A DNA stretch of 64,000 nucleotides from Tetraselmis striata. Taxonomy: Eukaryota; Chlorophyta; Chlorodendrophyceae; Chlorodendrales; Chlorodendraceae. Within the stretch, counting starts at the first letter, position 1. The number at the start of each line of letters is the position of its first letter. Below the pieces are notes generated by a model. That model ran no database searches and was not told where the DNA came from. It worked only from the letters and a program-made list of their open reading frames with translations. A program made the translations under genes and the position numbers. Positions 1-12,663 of the stretch are shown here, piece after piece. Where the stretch lies: NCBI GenBank assembly GCA_006384855.1, contig VCJN01003491.1, positions 124,001 through 188,000 of the forward strand. Direction: 5' to 3'.

Positions 1-194
1 AGCGCCAAATCGTGCGCCCAGAAGAGTACGATGACGCTCTGATGTGCCAAGGCAATGATCGGCCGGACGCGGCGCAAGTAAGGCTTTCCTGGTCCTCATA
101 GCCAGAGCTAGCAAGAACTGTTTCGCACTCAGTGGCAATGGCTTTCCTGGGCTGTCCCAAACCCCCTTCTGAGAGGGCTGGGATCCGAACAAAG

Positions 195-215
195 CCCCCC
201 CCCCCCCCCCCCCCC
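195..215. repeat. Poly-C tract (21 bp)
   Basis: Pure C run just upstream of the first visible prominin-like exon, presumably inside an intron. It is one of about 21 such tracts in the window. Confidence 0.95.
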
Positions 216-299
216 ATACAACCGTGCCGGTTTGCCTGGTGGGCTGGCGGGGGCTGACGCTGATGACACACACTGCGGGCGTGGCATGGCTCCGGGCAG

Positions 300-3200
300 G
301 CGCTGCTGGTCGTGGATCGCAACATCACGCTGGACGAGACATTGGCGTGCGCGCAGCATGTCGTGGACGCCCTAATCCACATCAACGGCACTCTCCTCAT
401 GTGCGCCTCCCCCGCGCCGTGCTGGTTCCCCCCAGAGAGCTGGGCAGGTGGGCCAATCAGGGGGCTCTTTACCTGAGAGCGGCGCAAAGGGCGGTAGGGC
501 ATATCGAAGAGAGACAAAAGGTCGCCTATACCTGGGAAGGTAATTTATGCATCGGATTGACGCTGACCATGCTCGGCGCCTCACCCAATCTAGGACGCGC
601 AATGCGCTTCAGTCATCTTGTGTTCTGGCGAAACTGCTCCCGATGCATTTGCGTTTACGGGCCAACTGTGTGTGTGCAAGTGTGTGCGAGTGTTTGAAGA
701 GCTGTTGTGATGCCAGCGGTTACAAGCGGAATAAATGAGATCATTTTCAAAAGTGCTAGGTGCCACTGTTGCAGGTTTGGCAGGGACTATCTGGGACTGT
801 CTTTTTCACGGGACTTTGTTTCAATGGAACAAGGATACACATGTCTCAAATACGGCATCCCCTGATGTCACGTGGGCACATTGGTATCTACTGTGGCTGT
901 AGCTGTGAATACGCGCAGGTTGTTATAGAGGGCAGCAATGGGGGTGAAAAACAGTCCATAAAAAGTCGTATGTGCAGGGATAGGGTGTCGATTCTGATGT
1001 ATGTTGTTGCTGTAGAGTCTGATCGCTGCTGTTAATACCTTAACGTCGGAGCTGGCCCTCACTGAGAGCCCGGCGCTCCCCCACAGCCTGCCGGCCGAGC
1101 ACCAGGTGGCCCTCGCCACCGCGCAGGGCGTCCTGTTGGCGGTGGATGAGGTGCTCGGGGCGGGGGGCGAGCTGGCGGACAGGGTGAGCCGACTGGACAA
1201 CATCATTGGGCAGCTCAACGCCGTGCTGGGCGCTGTCAGCACCGCGCTCAACCTTGTCTTCATCCCCAGCGCAGGCGCGGCACGCGCACACTACCAGCAG
1301 GTGCCCCCCCCCCCCCCCCCCCCGGCGGCCCTTGTCGCTTTCACATCCAAGTCCGCTCCCAATCATCTATGGTTAAATCCGCTGCGCAAGTGCCCCGTTA
1401 TCCCATCTGTTCATGATGGCGGGGGACCCCCCAGTATGGCGAGTGTCAAGGGTCACAATGCGCAGAAGGATGGCGGTAATGACGCAGCACACGCGGCGGT
1501 GGACTAGGGCTAGGGACTGTAGCGGCTTGCCCCTCCACAGCGGCGGATGTGACCACTCTCGTGGTGTCAGGGTAGTTGGGCAAGCCATTCTACCAGTGCG
1601 CCGTAAGGCCACTCTCACTCCGCAGCTGTGGCTGCGCATCGTCGGCGCATTCAGTCGCCCCGCTCGTGGGGTTGACGCTGCGCAGTATGGAGCCAAGCGC
1701 TGGGTGCTATTCTGGGCATGACTTGTAACAAAACCAGCGGTCAGCGAGGGAGGCGCCGGATGAAAACAGGGTGTGTGTGTGGGGGGGGGGGGGGCGCAAT
1801 CCGCGGCAATGACGTGCCGCTGAAGCCACATATTGGACGGACAGTGGGCCCATCACTTGGCGTTGCTCTGGGCAACAACGCGGGCTCAGGTCGACTCTGG
1901 TCTGCCGTCGTCTGGCCTCCGCGCCTGCCTCTGCCTCTACCTGTGTCTCGTCAGCGGTCTTGCCCATAAAATATATACGTATATACACTCAATGTTCGTG
2001 CAAGGTCCGATTCATTGCTTTTTCGGTTGTTGGTTTTCTCACCCTGCTTGCTATCGTCCTCACCGCTGGTCATGCCACATGCTTCTTCGAGCGAATGTTT
2101 TTTTGTTGTTGATTGATGCAAGAATTGCACAGGAGGTTAGGAGGGTCTGCGGTCTTTAGGGCTTCGGGTGAGCGAATTTGAGCGGTGCTGTGCGTGGGCG
2201 GCCCGCAGATCCAGGCGGCGCTGCTGGCGGCGGAGGGACCCGTCAACACCGCGCTCGCTGAGATCCTGCAGTTCGGCCCAAGCGGGGGCCGCACGGCGAA
2301 CGAGTGGGCGGCGCTGATGGCGACGGTGACGGAGGCCGAGTCGGCGCTTCAGGTGGGCGCCGCGCATCGCCCCACACGCCCTAGCGCGCAGAAACAGGGA
2401 GAGGCGGCAAAGGAGCTCCACAATGATGTTGCTGCGGGCCCCCTGACACCCTTTTGTGGAATGTTGTACAAGTGGCAATTGGGAGCTAGTGTGCCCCCAA
2501 ATGAGTGCACACTCAGTGTCAACATGGCGTGCCGGAGGACCCTTCTAGAATGGTGGAATTTACAAATCTAACGGTATTTATGAAGCCTTATATACATTCA
2601 TGACATGTTATATTTATCAAGCCATGGAGAGGCGGCAAAGGAGCTCCACAATGATGTTGTTTCGGGCCCCCTGACACACTTTTGTGGAGTGTTGTACAAG
2701 TGGCAATTGGGAGCTCGTGTGCCCCCCAATGAGTGCACAATCCATGACAACATGGCTTGCCAGAGGACCCTTATAAAATGGCGGCGTACAAAAACCTACC
2801 GGTGCCTGTGAATCCGTATATGAAAGTAAATAAAGCATTGGTATAAACTGTGAAGCCTTATATACATACATGACATGTCATATTTATCAAGCCAGGGACA
2901 GGCGGCAAAGACGCTCCACAATGCTGTTGTTGCGGGCGCCCTGACACACTTTTGTGGAATGTTGTACAAGTGGCAATTGGGAGCTAGTGTGCCCCCAAAT
3001 GAGTGCACACTCAGTGTCAACATGGCGTGCCGGAGGACCCTTCTAGAATGGTGGAATTTACAAATCTAACGGTATTTGTGAAGCCTTATATACATTCATG
3101 ACATGTTATATTTATCAAGCCATGGAGAGGCGGCAAAGGAGCTCCACAATGACGTTGTTTCGGGCCCCCTGACACCCTTTTGTGGAGTGTTGTACAAGTG

Positions 3201-6200
3201 GCAATTGGGAGCTCGTGTGCCCCCCAATAAGTGCACAATCCATGACAACATGGCTTGCCAGAGGACCCTTATAAAATGGCGGCGTACAAAAACCTACCGG
3301 TGCCTGTGAATCCGTATATGAAAGTAAATAAAGCATTGGTATCAACTGTGAAGCCTTATATACATACATGACATGTCATATTTATCAAGCCAGGGACAGG
3401 CGGCAAAGGAGCTCCACAATGCTGTTGTTGCGGGCGCCCTGACACACTTTTGTGGAATGTTGTACAAGTGGCAATTGGGAGCTAGTGTGCCCCCCAATGA
3501 GTGCACACTCAGTGTCAACATGGCGTGCCGGAGGACCCTTCTAGCATGGTGGAATTTATCGGTAAATCTATCGGTATTTGTGTAGCCTTATATACATTCA
3601 TGACATGTCATATTTATCAAGCCATGGAGGGACGGCAGAGACTCCACAATGCTGTTGTTGCGGGCGCCCTGACACACTTTTGTGGAATGTTGTACAAGTG
3701 GCAAGTGGGGGCTAGTGGCAAGTGGCAACTGAGTGTGCCCCCCCCCCAATGAGTGCACACTCAGTGTCAACATGGAGTGCCACAGGAACGTTAAAAAACG
3801 GCGGCATACATAAAACTACCGGTAACTGTGGAACCTTACATAGTAAATACATTACATCTCAAATCACCTAGATATTACATTTATCAAATCACCTAGATAT
3901 GTGTATCGCCGGCTTTGTATTTCACCTTCGTCAAACGGAGCCGTCAACTGTCGCGTCATACAGAAACATCTCATGGTTGTACTAACAATGCCACCTCTTG
4001 CGGAGATGTGCAGCCACATCCGTGTCCTCATACAGTATTCCAAAATGCATCCGTAGCAATCTTTGCATGATACTGTAGAATATACCGAAAGTTATCATAA
4101 ATGTCGCAATAAATCGATTACCGCGCTCGGCGTGCCGATTTAATTGGGGCACACGGGTGCTACTTATACAGTCCCGCGATTACGGGTAGCGCCGAGGACA
4201 TTCCAGACTGCGGACGTTCAGATGTCCAATACATACGGTATTTAATGGCTCTCTATCATGAAATGAAGTATAGACCCCCTTTCTATATTATCATGGCAAT
4301 TATTTAGAAACCCGTAGCATTCCATTGGGTTCGCGGGTCCCAAAGTATTGTTTTCTTGCTCCCATAATCAGAGATTCCTGGATATTGTGTTGGTGGTGCA
4401 TTCCGATGTTTCCTTATGCTTCGCGAGGGAGTCAAAACAGTAATATCTAGCATGGTTACGGTGTGGCCTGGGATAACCCATACAATGGCGTCGGGCGCAG
4501 ATTCATTGTTTCTGTGATAGTATGTTAACATGACACAATCGTCCGCCCGCTATCGATTGTTGCCGCTAACTGGTGCCCTATGGTATATGTCGCGCCAGGC
4601 GGTGGTGGCCGCCACGCCAAACCCAGGCTTTGTCCAGCAGGCGCAGATCGCGGTGTACCTCGGCTACATGAATGTGCTCCGTGCGCCGGCGACCAAGCTC
4701 CAGAGCGCGCTGTCTGGCAAGGTGGCGGACACGGTGGCCGAGTACAGCGGGTGCGGTGCTTGGCTGCGCCCCTCGTCCGCCCTACTCAACCAAAACCAAG
4801 TCTTGTCCGAAATTATCCGTCCATGTCCGATCTCGTCCACCAGTACCAAGTAGTGTCGCTCCGCAAGTGTCCATCCATGTCTGTGTCCATGTGTCCATCC
4901 ATGTCATCCAAAGCCCTTGTGCATTAGTGCCGTTTCTTATCCGAGATAGACCATATATGTCCGAACCTGTCCGCTGGTGTCCACTCTTGTCCGCGATTGC
5001 CCTCCCTCAAGCTCTTGATGTAGTGGGGCCCTTGATCCTAAGCGCGGTGTAGGCTGCGCACAGAACTATGGGTGCCAACTCATCTACAGGTATCGAAAAA
5101 AATAGTCGGAGATCGACTGCCTTGTCTCGCCCCGCTACGGTCGACAATTTACTAGCTAAGGAAAAAAATCGATACGCAGCCCCAACCGTCTTGATTTGAA
5201 ATTTCTTACAACTTTATTCCAAACCAGGCAAGCTGTCTTACGGCCCGACTACATGACATGTCTTCGGGTTGGGTGTTCCCGTAATATGTTGTTTTCTGAA
5301 AACCAGGCCCCAACCGTATGTTTTAAATGTGACTTTATGGCAGCATCGGCACCCGCAGAGTACGCGTGATATACTTCGATCAATCGCGATTTGGAATAAC
5401 TCCCGAATTGTCGGCAAGATGGCGCGGCGCGGGGTGCCGGTACGTGTACAAAGTCACCTGCGGTGAGAGGCATGAAAACTCGTGCTTCAGTCGAGAGCAA
5501 ACAAGGCGTCAGTATTATCTATCGGGACTTGAGAGGGGCACTCGTCGTATCACAACTTCGCTGCTCTTAGGATATTCGACAACAAATGTCGACAAGCGGA
5601 GAAACAAGCTACGCGTGTCCAGAAACGCACACTCAACACCTCGGAAACGCATAGGTCGCGCGGGGGACACGCATGTTGGGGTGTTGTCCTGTGTGCAGAC
5701 CGTGCTGCCGGAGGATAATGTGCCCCGTAGCTTGCGTGTCTCCCCACGAAAACACAGCGAACCAGCAGTGCCGTTTTCCTTGATCGAGATCCACATCAGT
5801 CTCACAGTACCTTGGCCGCCGCGCAGGTACATGGCGGCCATTGAGGATCAGCTGGGCGGGCTGGACACTGCCAGGATGGAGGAGCTGATGCGGCAGCTGG
5901 AGGTGCGGCCCCCGCCCCCCCCCCCCCCCCCCCCAACCCCAGCCTCGCCGCCCCCCCCACATTTGCTCCATGACCCTCCCGCCTTGCTGCTAGCACGGAG
6001 CAGGATGATTGCGGAAAGCCGAGCCAGGGCTTGCCTGGGGTCTCGCCTCACCTCCCCCCACCCCCTGCGAATCTCATTGCCGCAGGATGAGATCGAGGGC
6101 GTGGTTGTTGTGGCCAGGGAGGCGCAGGAGAAGATGGACCAGGTGCGCTGCCAGGGCCCCTCTGCATCCAGCAGCCCTCCCACCTTGACCGTCCACCAAC

Positions 6201-9200
6201 TCCACGCCATGTGGGGTCCTGGTGGCCTCACCTGCCGTCAGGGTTCTAGGGTTTACGGGTTTACAGTTTTAGAAGCCCTGAAATCAAACATGATGGCAGC
6301 CGTGCACCTTATACCTGGTGTGAAGTTTTAAGGGTTTCAAGGGTTATTAATTTTTTATCAGGGTTTCTTATAAACCCTGAAATAAAATCTTTGTACATGG
6401 TAGCCGTGCATGTTATATCTAGGGTTTGAAATATAGGGTTTTAAATCTAGGGTTTTAAGGTGTAGAAGTCTCAGCAACCCTACATGCATTGTGGCCGTGC
6501 GCTATGTATTTCGGGTTTCAAGGGTAAGAGCTTTTCGAAACCCTAAAACCGCACACACCGATCATAAAAACACACGCTGGTGGCCATGCGCTTACCGTAC
6601 CGGCGCCAAGCGCAGGTGGAGGCGGTGCTGACGCAGGTGGACCAAGAGATCGCCGAGTACCTGGGCAAGCTGCCTCCGGAGGGGAGCGTCGCCCCCGCGG
6701 CCTTGCGGGCGGAGGATGCGCTGTGGGTCGGATACTACGTTCAGCTGGCCGTCTCCCTGATGCTGTTCGTCGTCGCCATGCTGCTGTCCGCGGGGCTGAT
6801 TGCAACGCAGGTAGTTTCCCCCTTTGCCGCCGTGCTCGAGTACCTCGTGCCTGTGTGCGGCCCGAAGCCGCGTCGCTGCGGGGGGGCGCCCTGCGCAATG
6901 GCTGCATGGAATGAATCACCGCTTCGCGTCGCTGTCCCTACAGCAATCCATCCTATATGTATTGTGTGAGAGTCAGGATATAAACCTCAGATTATAAAGC
7001 AGATAAAAGGGTGAGGGATTACCTCAGTAGGGTTGACTTAATGCATATGTCGAAGTCCATATCTTGAACAATGTATTGAATAATATATACCTGAACCAGA
7101 TGTGATTTGGCGACGATGTTATATACATCAATATCATATGCATATACTTGACCACAAAATATACAGTTCTCAGCAAGGCAAGGTATGGTAACATGGTCAA
7201 ACGTGCCGAGCCAGCCAGTAATGTAAGTGGTCTTAAAAGCTGTGGCTAAGGGACATTAGAACAATGCCCCGTGCCTGGAGCCCCATCTAAGTTTCAATTT
7301 GGAGGGTTGTGGCCCGTCAGATTGCGAGTGCTCCTATCCCCGCCGAGATGTACATGATGCCTCCTGCGCCTCTTTAAGTTTACAGCATGTTTGAGATGCT
7401 CACGCCCGAGACGATGGTCCCCTGCCGCCCCTGTGCAGTTCGCGCTGGTCCAGAGCGTCGCGACCGGCCTCACCTTTGCGAGCGCCACCATGATGATGCT
7501 GACCTTCCTCACCTTCATCCCATACGGCGCCGCCGCGCAGTTCACCAGCGACCTGTGCGCCCCCGTGCCGCATCCGACCTGGGCGCACCCTCTCCACCCG
7601 CGCTGGTGCCTCCCTGGATGTGTGCGCATGCCTGGTGAGCCCCGCGGCGCTGTTGCCTCGCGCAGGTGCGTCAACATGGAGGTCTGGATATACGAGATCG
7701 CCAACCAACTGATCGCCAGCCCCACAGCGGAGGTCACGGTCGGCGCGGTGCTCGACTTTTACTTGTACGGCACCAACTTTATCAGCTCCGAGCAGGTGAG
7801 GGCAGTGGCATGCGAGCCAACGCAGTGACAGGGATCCCAATGGCCGTCATGGAGAGTGGCCAGAAGGATCGAAATCAGATCGAAGAAACTCATGCGCTAA
7901 TGTTAGTTTCGGATTGGAACTCTGGCTAATTAAGAGATACATTCGTGAAGACACTTCGTGACATTGTTTACTGATATTACTTTGTGAGTATTGAAATGAA
8001 CTTTGGGTTTGACCCCCAGCATCATAACTTTCATCTTCAAAGGAAGTTTACGCTTTGCTTCCGCAGATTATCCAGCTGAATTGTAATCTGCTAGGTAGTA
8101 CCCGTATTGAGGATGAGTTGATAGCTTTCAGTGGCATCTTATATTGTATCTTTCAAAAAGAGCTGAGATGCTTCACTTCGTCAGCCGCACCACTGACCGT
8201 TGCCGCTCCCGGATGTGCGCAGATGCTGTTGTCGGCCTTTGGCGTGCAGCAGGACAGCATCGAGGCGTTGCTGGCGGATGTGCGGGAGCAGGCGCAGGGC
8301 GCGCTGGACGAGTACGGCCTCGTGCTGCACCCCGCGCTGCTCGCGCAGCTGCGCCCCCTGGCGGACCAGATGCAGACGCTGCTAGTGCACGTGTACGGCG
8401 TCCTCGAGCTGGTGCGGCGCAGCCCCGCCTTGTCGTGCCGAGCCCGGCTCGCGCTGCCATTGTCAAGTCTAAGCCCCGAATAACCCTCGAATAACCCGAT
8501 TTATGACTGCGTGTCCCAGAAGCGACACAGAAATGTAATAGCCGAAACCACGCGTGGCATCCGCGGTAGTCGCTATATGATAGCTGTCATACGAGTACAC
8601 CCAAACTGTGCGGAGTGCGCGCAAAAGTGACTGAATGATTACTCTACAAAGACAAACGGTCCGCGGATAAAAACGTTTAAATACTAAACTGGTGAAATAA
8701 TTAAGAATTTACCAGAATGTAAACGGGATTCCCGGCGCGAAGCTGCCAAAACAATGAAATGTTTTAATAATCATCCGCGGATCGATATTTCATTTGAAAT
8801 TTGACATTTCTTACAACTTCATTGCAAGTCTACTACACTACGTGACCGCTACGCCTCTCGCAGCTACCGGAAAAGTGGACATGTGCCGCGGGCTGCTGCT
8901 ACCCGTACGGCACTTAATATATTGCGACATTTCGGTCGCCGCTGGGTTGTGTTGTCGACCCCATCAAAGTGCCGCCGCGCCGGCTGGTACGGCTTTTGAT
9001 TCGTCCAAGGCGGTCGTCATTACATCGACAACGCCGACACATCGTCGGCTCAATAACAGTGGCTCAATAACAGTATGACGCGGCACCCACGGTGCGACTT
9101 GTCATGAGGCTGCTGACCCAGCTGTGCCCCTGCTGCCCTGATAGATATCCTTCGACAGCGTCAACTCGCTGTACCTCCGCGTGAAGGATGGACTGTGCTG

Positions 9201-10938
9201 CGACGTCCTGCCCAAGATGGTGGCCATCTGGCGCTCCATGTTTGTGCTCGGCTCCTTCCTCTCAGCCGCGGTGCTGCTGATGCTGTGGTACCTCGAAGTG
9301 CTGGACTCCCTCAGGCAGCCGCGCAGGTGCGGCCGGCCCCCGCTGCCATGGCCGGCCCCCACCCAGCTCGCCACCCGCTGAGCCCATCCCATAGAGTAGT
9401 TCCAGGCTAGGCAAAATCGGACGAAATGTGTACGGCCCATAAATTTATGGGCCGGCAAGTGTTGTCGGGCAAATGTTCATAGCCAGCTCATCACTGCAAC
9501 AAGTTTATCATTGTGGCATCACGCGCGCGCAAACCCCGAGCAGAACCGAGCTTCCAGCTGTGTGTGGCGCCTTACGAGCACTTCCAAGTTTCCTAGCCTG
9601 GAGCTACTCCATAGCAACCATGTATTAGGTGCATGAGCAGACTCCCGCCGAGGGCAATGCGGTTGTCAGTGGCGACGATGCGCTGCTACCGTTGTATTTG
9701 TGATGGAGAATTGTCGTCGTCAGGTTTGACACAGCGGCAAACATTCGTTCCAATTCGTGTGCTTGGCGGCGCAGTACTTAGCACTGGTTAGCACGAGAAG
9801 CGTGTTTTGTACAAATTGTGGTGTGGTGTATATGACGATGGTGCCACATGACTCGGGGGAGAAAGTAATGGCGAATGCAATCGACTTTGCACGCCGCTGT
9901 CTATAATAACACCGCTGAAACCTCTATGTTATCGTGACATTCTGCGTGGTGTTGGTTTACAGTATTCGCCCTCTCAGTTATGCGCCTACCGGCCAATACG
10001 ACTTTACTAACGGGGGTGAATACGGGCTAATATCCGGAATACGTTAGACTAATGGCATTGCTCGCGGAATGTGTAGGGCACAACCGCACAATAACTTGCA
10101 ACACTGTGATAAAAGTTGCAATGCTTACAGGCCTCGCTGTCTGCCCGTTCGAGCATGCTATACCACAGGTCCACGGTTCGATTCCCGGCTCTCGCAATGA
10201 GGGCAGTAGCCACCTGGCGTGTCCCAGATTTACCTGGTTAATCTGTTACATTAGTCCCTCGGGGTTCGAATGAGGCAATGAATGGCCCAAGGGCTATGCC
10301 AGAGCTACGACGACTGCAGCTGGCGCACGAGGTCAAGTGTTGGGGCGGCTTTGGCCGATGACCAGAGCGAACTTTACTTTACTTTTATACTGCTGTAATA
10401 ACCAAGTATCGCGGCAACTACCACAGTGTAGTGTCAAACTATTGGTATCACATCACTATGATATTATAAAATGTTGTACGGAATACGATGTACGGAAACA
10501 AGGCTGTACGGAATGTATCTCCGAGTGCGATTTCTCGATGTTTTTGCGCAGTGTGACAAGTGCACAAAGAAAGATTGGTGGATGTTCCTGCGGGCGGTTG
10601 TAGTGAATACGTCCGATTAAATAAACAAAGGTCTGCACTCTGCGGACGGGCCCCTTCCATTTGCTGGTCCTCCGCTGAGCAATGCCATCCGATGGTTGTG
10701 CAGGGCTTGCTGCGCTTGCCGCCCAGTGCGCTTCCCCTGGGCGCCCTCCCGGTGGGACGCCGACCATGAGGAGCGGAGTGAAGGCTCGCGCAAGCCTGAA
10801 GCAGCACCGATCGCGATGCCCGCCTCGCCGGAGGGCAAGAAGGCCACCATGGACAGCGGCAAGACAGTCAGTGTCAAGGAAGTGGAGCTCTCGACAGAAA
10901 CGCACGGCAAGGACGGCGCCCTGGAGGTCGCAGCATAG
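300..10938 (+). CDS. Prominin-like pentaspan membrane protein, 3' part (5' end outside window)
   Basis: Prominins are five-pass plasma-membrane glycoproteins that organise membrane protrusions and bind cholesterol. The exons I read are 300-418, 1087-1300, 2209-2352, 4599-4750, 5827-5902, 6086-6142, 6616-6810, 7439-7554, 7666-7795, 8223-8411, 9145-9326 and perhaps 10779-10938. Every junction is GT-AG and all phases agree (578 codons in sum). The first six exons give a long helical loop with NIT and NGT glycosylation sequons. A membrane segment follows at 6735-6800, another at 7439-7530, and then a Cys soon after the second (DLCVNME), as in prominin after TM4. After a second helical loop comes a CC pair and a last membrane segment at about 9220-9300. 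This matches TM3, TM4, loop 2 and TM5 of prominin; TM1-TM2 would lie upstream. The family call rests on topology and short motifs. The last exon is the weakest: translation may instead stop at 9381. Confidence 0.55.
1304..1323. repeat. Poly-C tract immediately after a splice donor
   Basis: Twenty C residues begin three bases after exon 1087-1300 of the prominin-like gene, so the intron opens GTG followed by poly-C. Confidence 0.95.
2399..3840. repeat. Tandem repeat array with 498-bp dimeric higher-order unit
   Basis: Six copies of a related unit start near 2403, 2631, 2901, 3129, 3399 and 3631. The spacing alternates 228, 270, 228, 270 and about 232 bp, so the true period is a 498-bp dimer of a short and a long variant. 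Each copy carries the anchors GGCGGCAAAG, TTGTACAAGTGGCAATTGGG and GAGTGCACACTCAGTGTC or close variants. The last copy is the most diverged and has an internal duplication of GTGGCAA. The array lies in the intron between exons 2209-2352 and 4599-4750 of the prominin-like gene. Small open frames repeated through it are by-products. Confidence 0.9.
5915..5934. repeat. Poly-C tract in a short intron
   Basis: Twenty C residues inside the 183-bp intron between prominin-like exons 5827-5902 and 6086-6142. It creates a spurious long open frame across the intron. Confidence 0.95.
6235..6550. repeat. Degenerate telomere-like GGGTTT-rich stretch in an intron
   Basis: About ten copies of AGGGTTT or GGGTTT-like words (CTAGGGTTTACGGGTTTACA, TTCAAGGGTT, AAATCTAGGGTTTTAAGG) lie within about 300 bp, ending in AAACCCTAAAACC on the same strand. 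This resembles old plant/algal-type TTTAGGG interstitial sequence. It lies in the intron 6143-6615 of the prominin-like gene. Spacing is irregular, so it is not an intact telomeric array. Confidence 0.5.
10125..10387 (+). mobile_element. tRNA-derived SINE, copy 1
   Basis: The 5' part looks like a decayed tRNA: a pol III B box (GGTTCGATTCC) lies at 10175-10185 with an arm-like CCGGC after it. The body shares, in the same order, CTGGCGTGTCC, TCGGGGTTCGAATGA, GGGCTATGCCAGA, GCAGCTGGCGC and CGAACTTTACTTTACTT with the copy at 62482-62742. The 3' end is a short ACTTT repeat. Two copies 52 kb apart with a tRNA-like head and a shared non-tRNA body are the hallmark of a SINE. It sits in sense orientation in the last proposed intron of the prominin-like gene. 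Confidence 0.8.
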
Positions 10939-12471
10939 GTCCGACTGTCCAGGCGCCAGGAGAGGGTTAAGCATGCTAGGTTATGAGGTGAGGCCTTGCA
11001 AGGTTGTGGCCTTATAACCTCCTAGTTATCCAGCACTGCGAATGATGGCGGCATGGAGCTGCTACCTCTGGAGTGATGAGACTGATGAGACGCACCGAAT
11101 CATATGCACATATAAAGCAGTGTAACAAATATTATACACCTTTCCACACGAGTCGCTTCCTCAGGCCTCTTTTCACCGAATCTCAGTCTACGAATCAGGG
11201 CAGCTGCACCAAGGGTTTGTTCGCGACCTAAAACCCTGAAATGTTGCACATTTATGGTCGAATTTATTCACCATAGGGCTAAAGAAAGCCCTATGACCCT
11301 AGCAGCGGGGCCACACCCTACGAGTTCTAGTGGTGATGGCGCCGCATTTGGTGTTTCGAGTAGTACCCCCGCAACTCAGGGGCTGGTGCCCCACACGCGC
11401 CGCCGCGCATGCAGGAATCATTGCATGGTGGAATGGCCCTGGATAGGTGAGGAAACAGCGCGTCATCAAAGCTGTCAGAGCGTTGTCGGGTGGGGGTGGG
11501 GCTGCAGTGGCGTTCGCATGTGCAAAACGTGGCGTGATACCGTCGCCGATGCAGCGCTACCTTGTTAAGCAGTTCTCATGAAAGGCGCTGATTTACTTGC
11601 GGCGTTTCAAGGAGTTTCAGACATGATTCGCGAATTTGAATATTCTTGAAGGTGGGACATCGCAAGCGTCGAGATGGGTTCAAGCCCCTTCTTCAAATCC
11701 CTGCCGCCGCCGTGCCAACTTGGACATCCCTTCTGCGCCGCTTCGTCATCTACTGCGGCGCAGCGTTCTGGGCACCCCCCCCCCCCCCCCCTGCGCGAGC
11801 AAAGCTGTGATCCCTCTGGTCCAGGGTCGCCCAAGCTCGGATAGGCGGTTATCCGAGTTTTCAGAAATATTAAAAAGTCGAAATTGAGGTCTGTGACAAC
11901 ATGTGATCATCACATGGGCGTGACCGATTCCGCCAAGTGGATCTCAGTCTCTTGATACCCGGGGGCCTGACAATGTGTCGAGTGTATGTATACTCGTGAA
12001 CGGAGCACTCATACTTGGCGCATGTCCGCTTGCTTGAGCGATGCGCCGACATCCACGGCCGCCAGGTCCGACCACCCTTTTCCACCCGCATCGACGCATT
12101 AAAGTTCACGGCATCCTCTCGCCACTCGCCTCGTGATGACGAGCAATAGGGGCATGCAGTCATGCGCTAGTATCGAAAGGCTTCCCCCTACGACAAGGCC
12201 ACGATAACACTATGCCGATTGCGCATGCATCGAGTACAGCAGCGGTATAGTGTCAATTTATTGTCCGTGAATTCCTTGATGCCCCGATTCTAGAGTTCTC
12301 GCGGTGCCAAGTGGGGTATTATTGGGCTACACAAGGTGGATAGGGCACGTGCACAGGGTGTTGAGACGTACCATCTCGCCACCCTAGGGCTGACATACCC
12401 TAGGGTGTTCTAGGGATCGGCTGAGCCCAAGGCGCGGCACTGGTGCAGTCTACGCTGTGGAAGCTGCCGCT

Positions 12472-12663
12472 GCATGATGAGGCTAGGGCTGTGTGAGGCC
12501 CTAGTGTGAGTCGCAAAAACTCCGCCACTATGGGAGTAGCGATGTCACAAAACCTAACTGATATTATACCATCAGGAGGTAATTGGTGGCTCTACTCCCC
12601 AGTGGGAGTTTTTGATGCTCATTACACACACTAGAGCCTCACGTGGCCGTAGCCTCAGCATGC
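12472..12663. mobile_element. Foldback / MITE-like inverted repeat, about 190 bp
   Basis: The two halves are imperfect inverted repeats along most of their length. GCATGATGAGGCTAGGG, GTGAGGCCCTAGTGTGAG and CAAAAACTCC on the left pair with GCATGCTGAGGCTACGG, GTGAGGCTCTAGTGTGTG and CAAAAACTCCC read from the right on the other strand. The arms are about 70 bp and flank a loop of about 50 bp. There is no coding capacity. A small non-autonomous DNA element is the likeliest reading; a structured RNA is the alternative. Confidence 0.6.

Noticed and set aside
2399-3840. CRISPR array
   Set aside because: Units are long and adjoin without unique spacers; the genome is eukaryotic.
5366-6331. Long + strand open frame of 321 codons
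   Set aside because: It runs through two true exons of the prominin-like gene, the intron between them and flanking intron sequence. A poly-C tract simply stays open.
9379-9381. TGA as the certain end of the prominin-like gene
   Set aside because: A donor at 9327 allows splicing to 10779 with correct phase and a charged tail, so the end was left open.
10125-10200. Possible tRNA gene (B box present)
   Set aside because: The cloverleaf is not intact and the same head occurs with a non-tRNA body at 62482, so it is a SINE.
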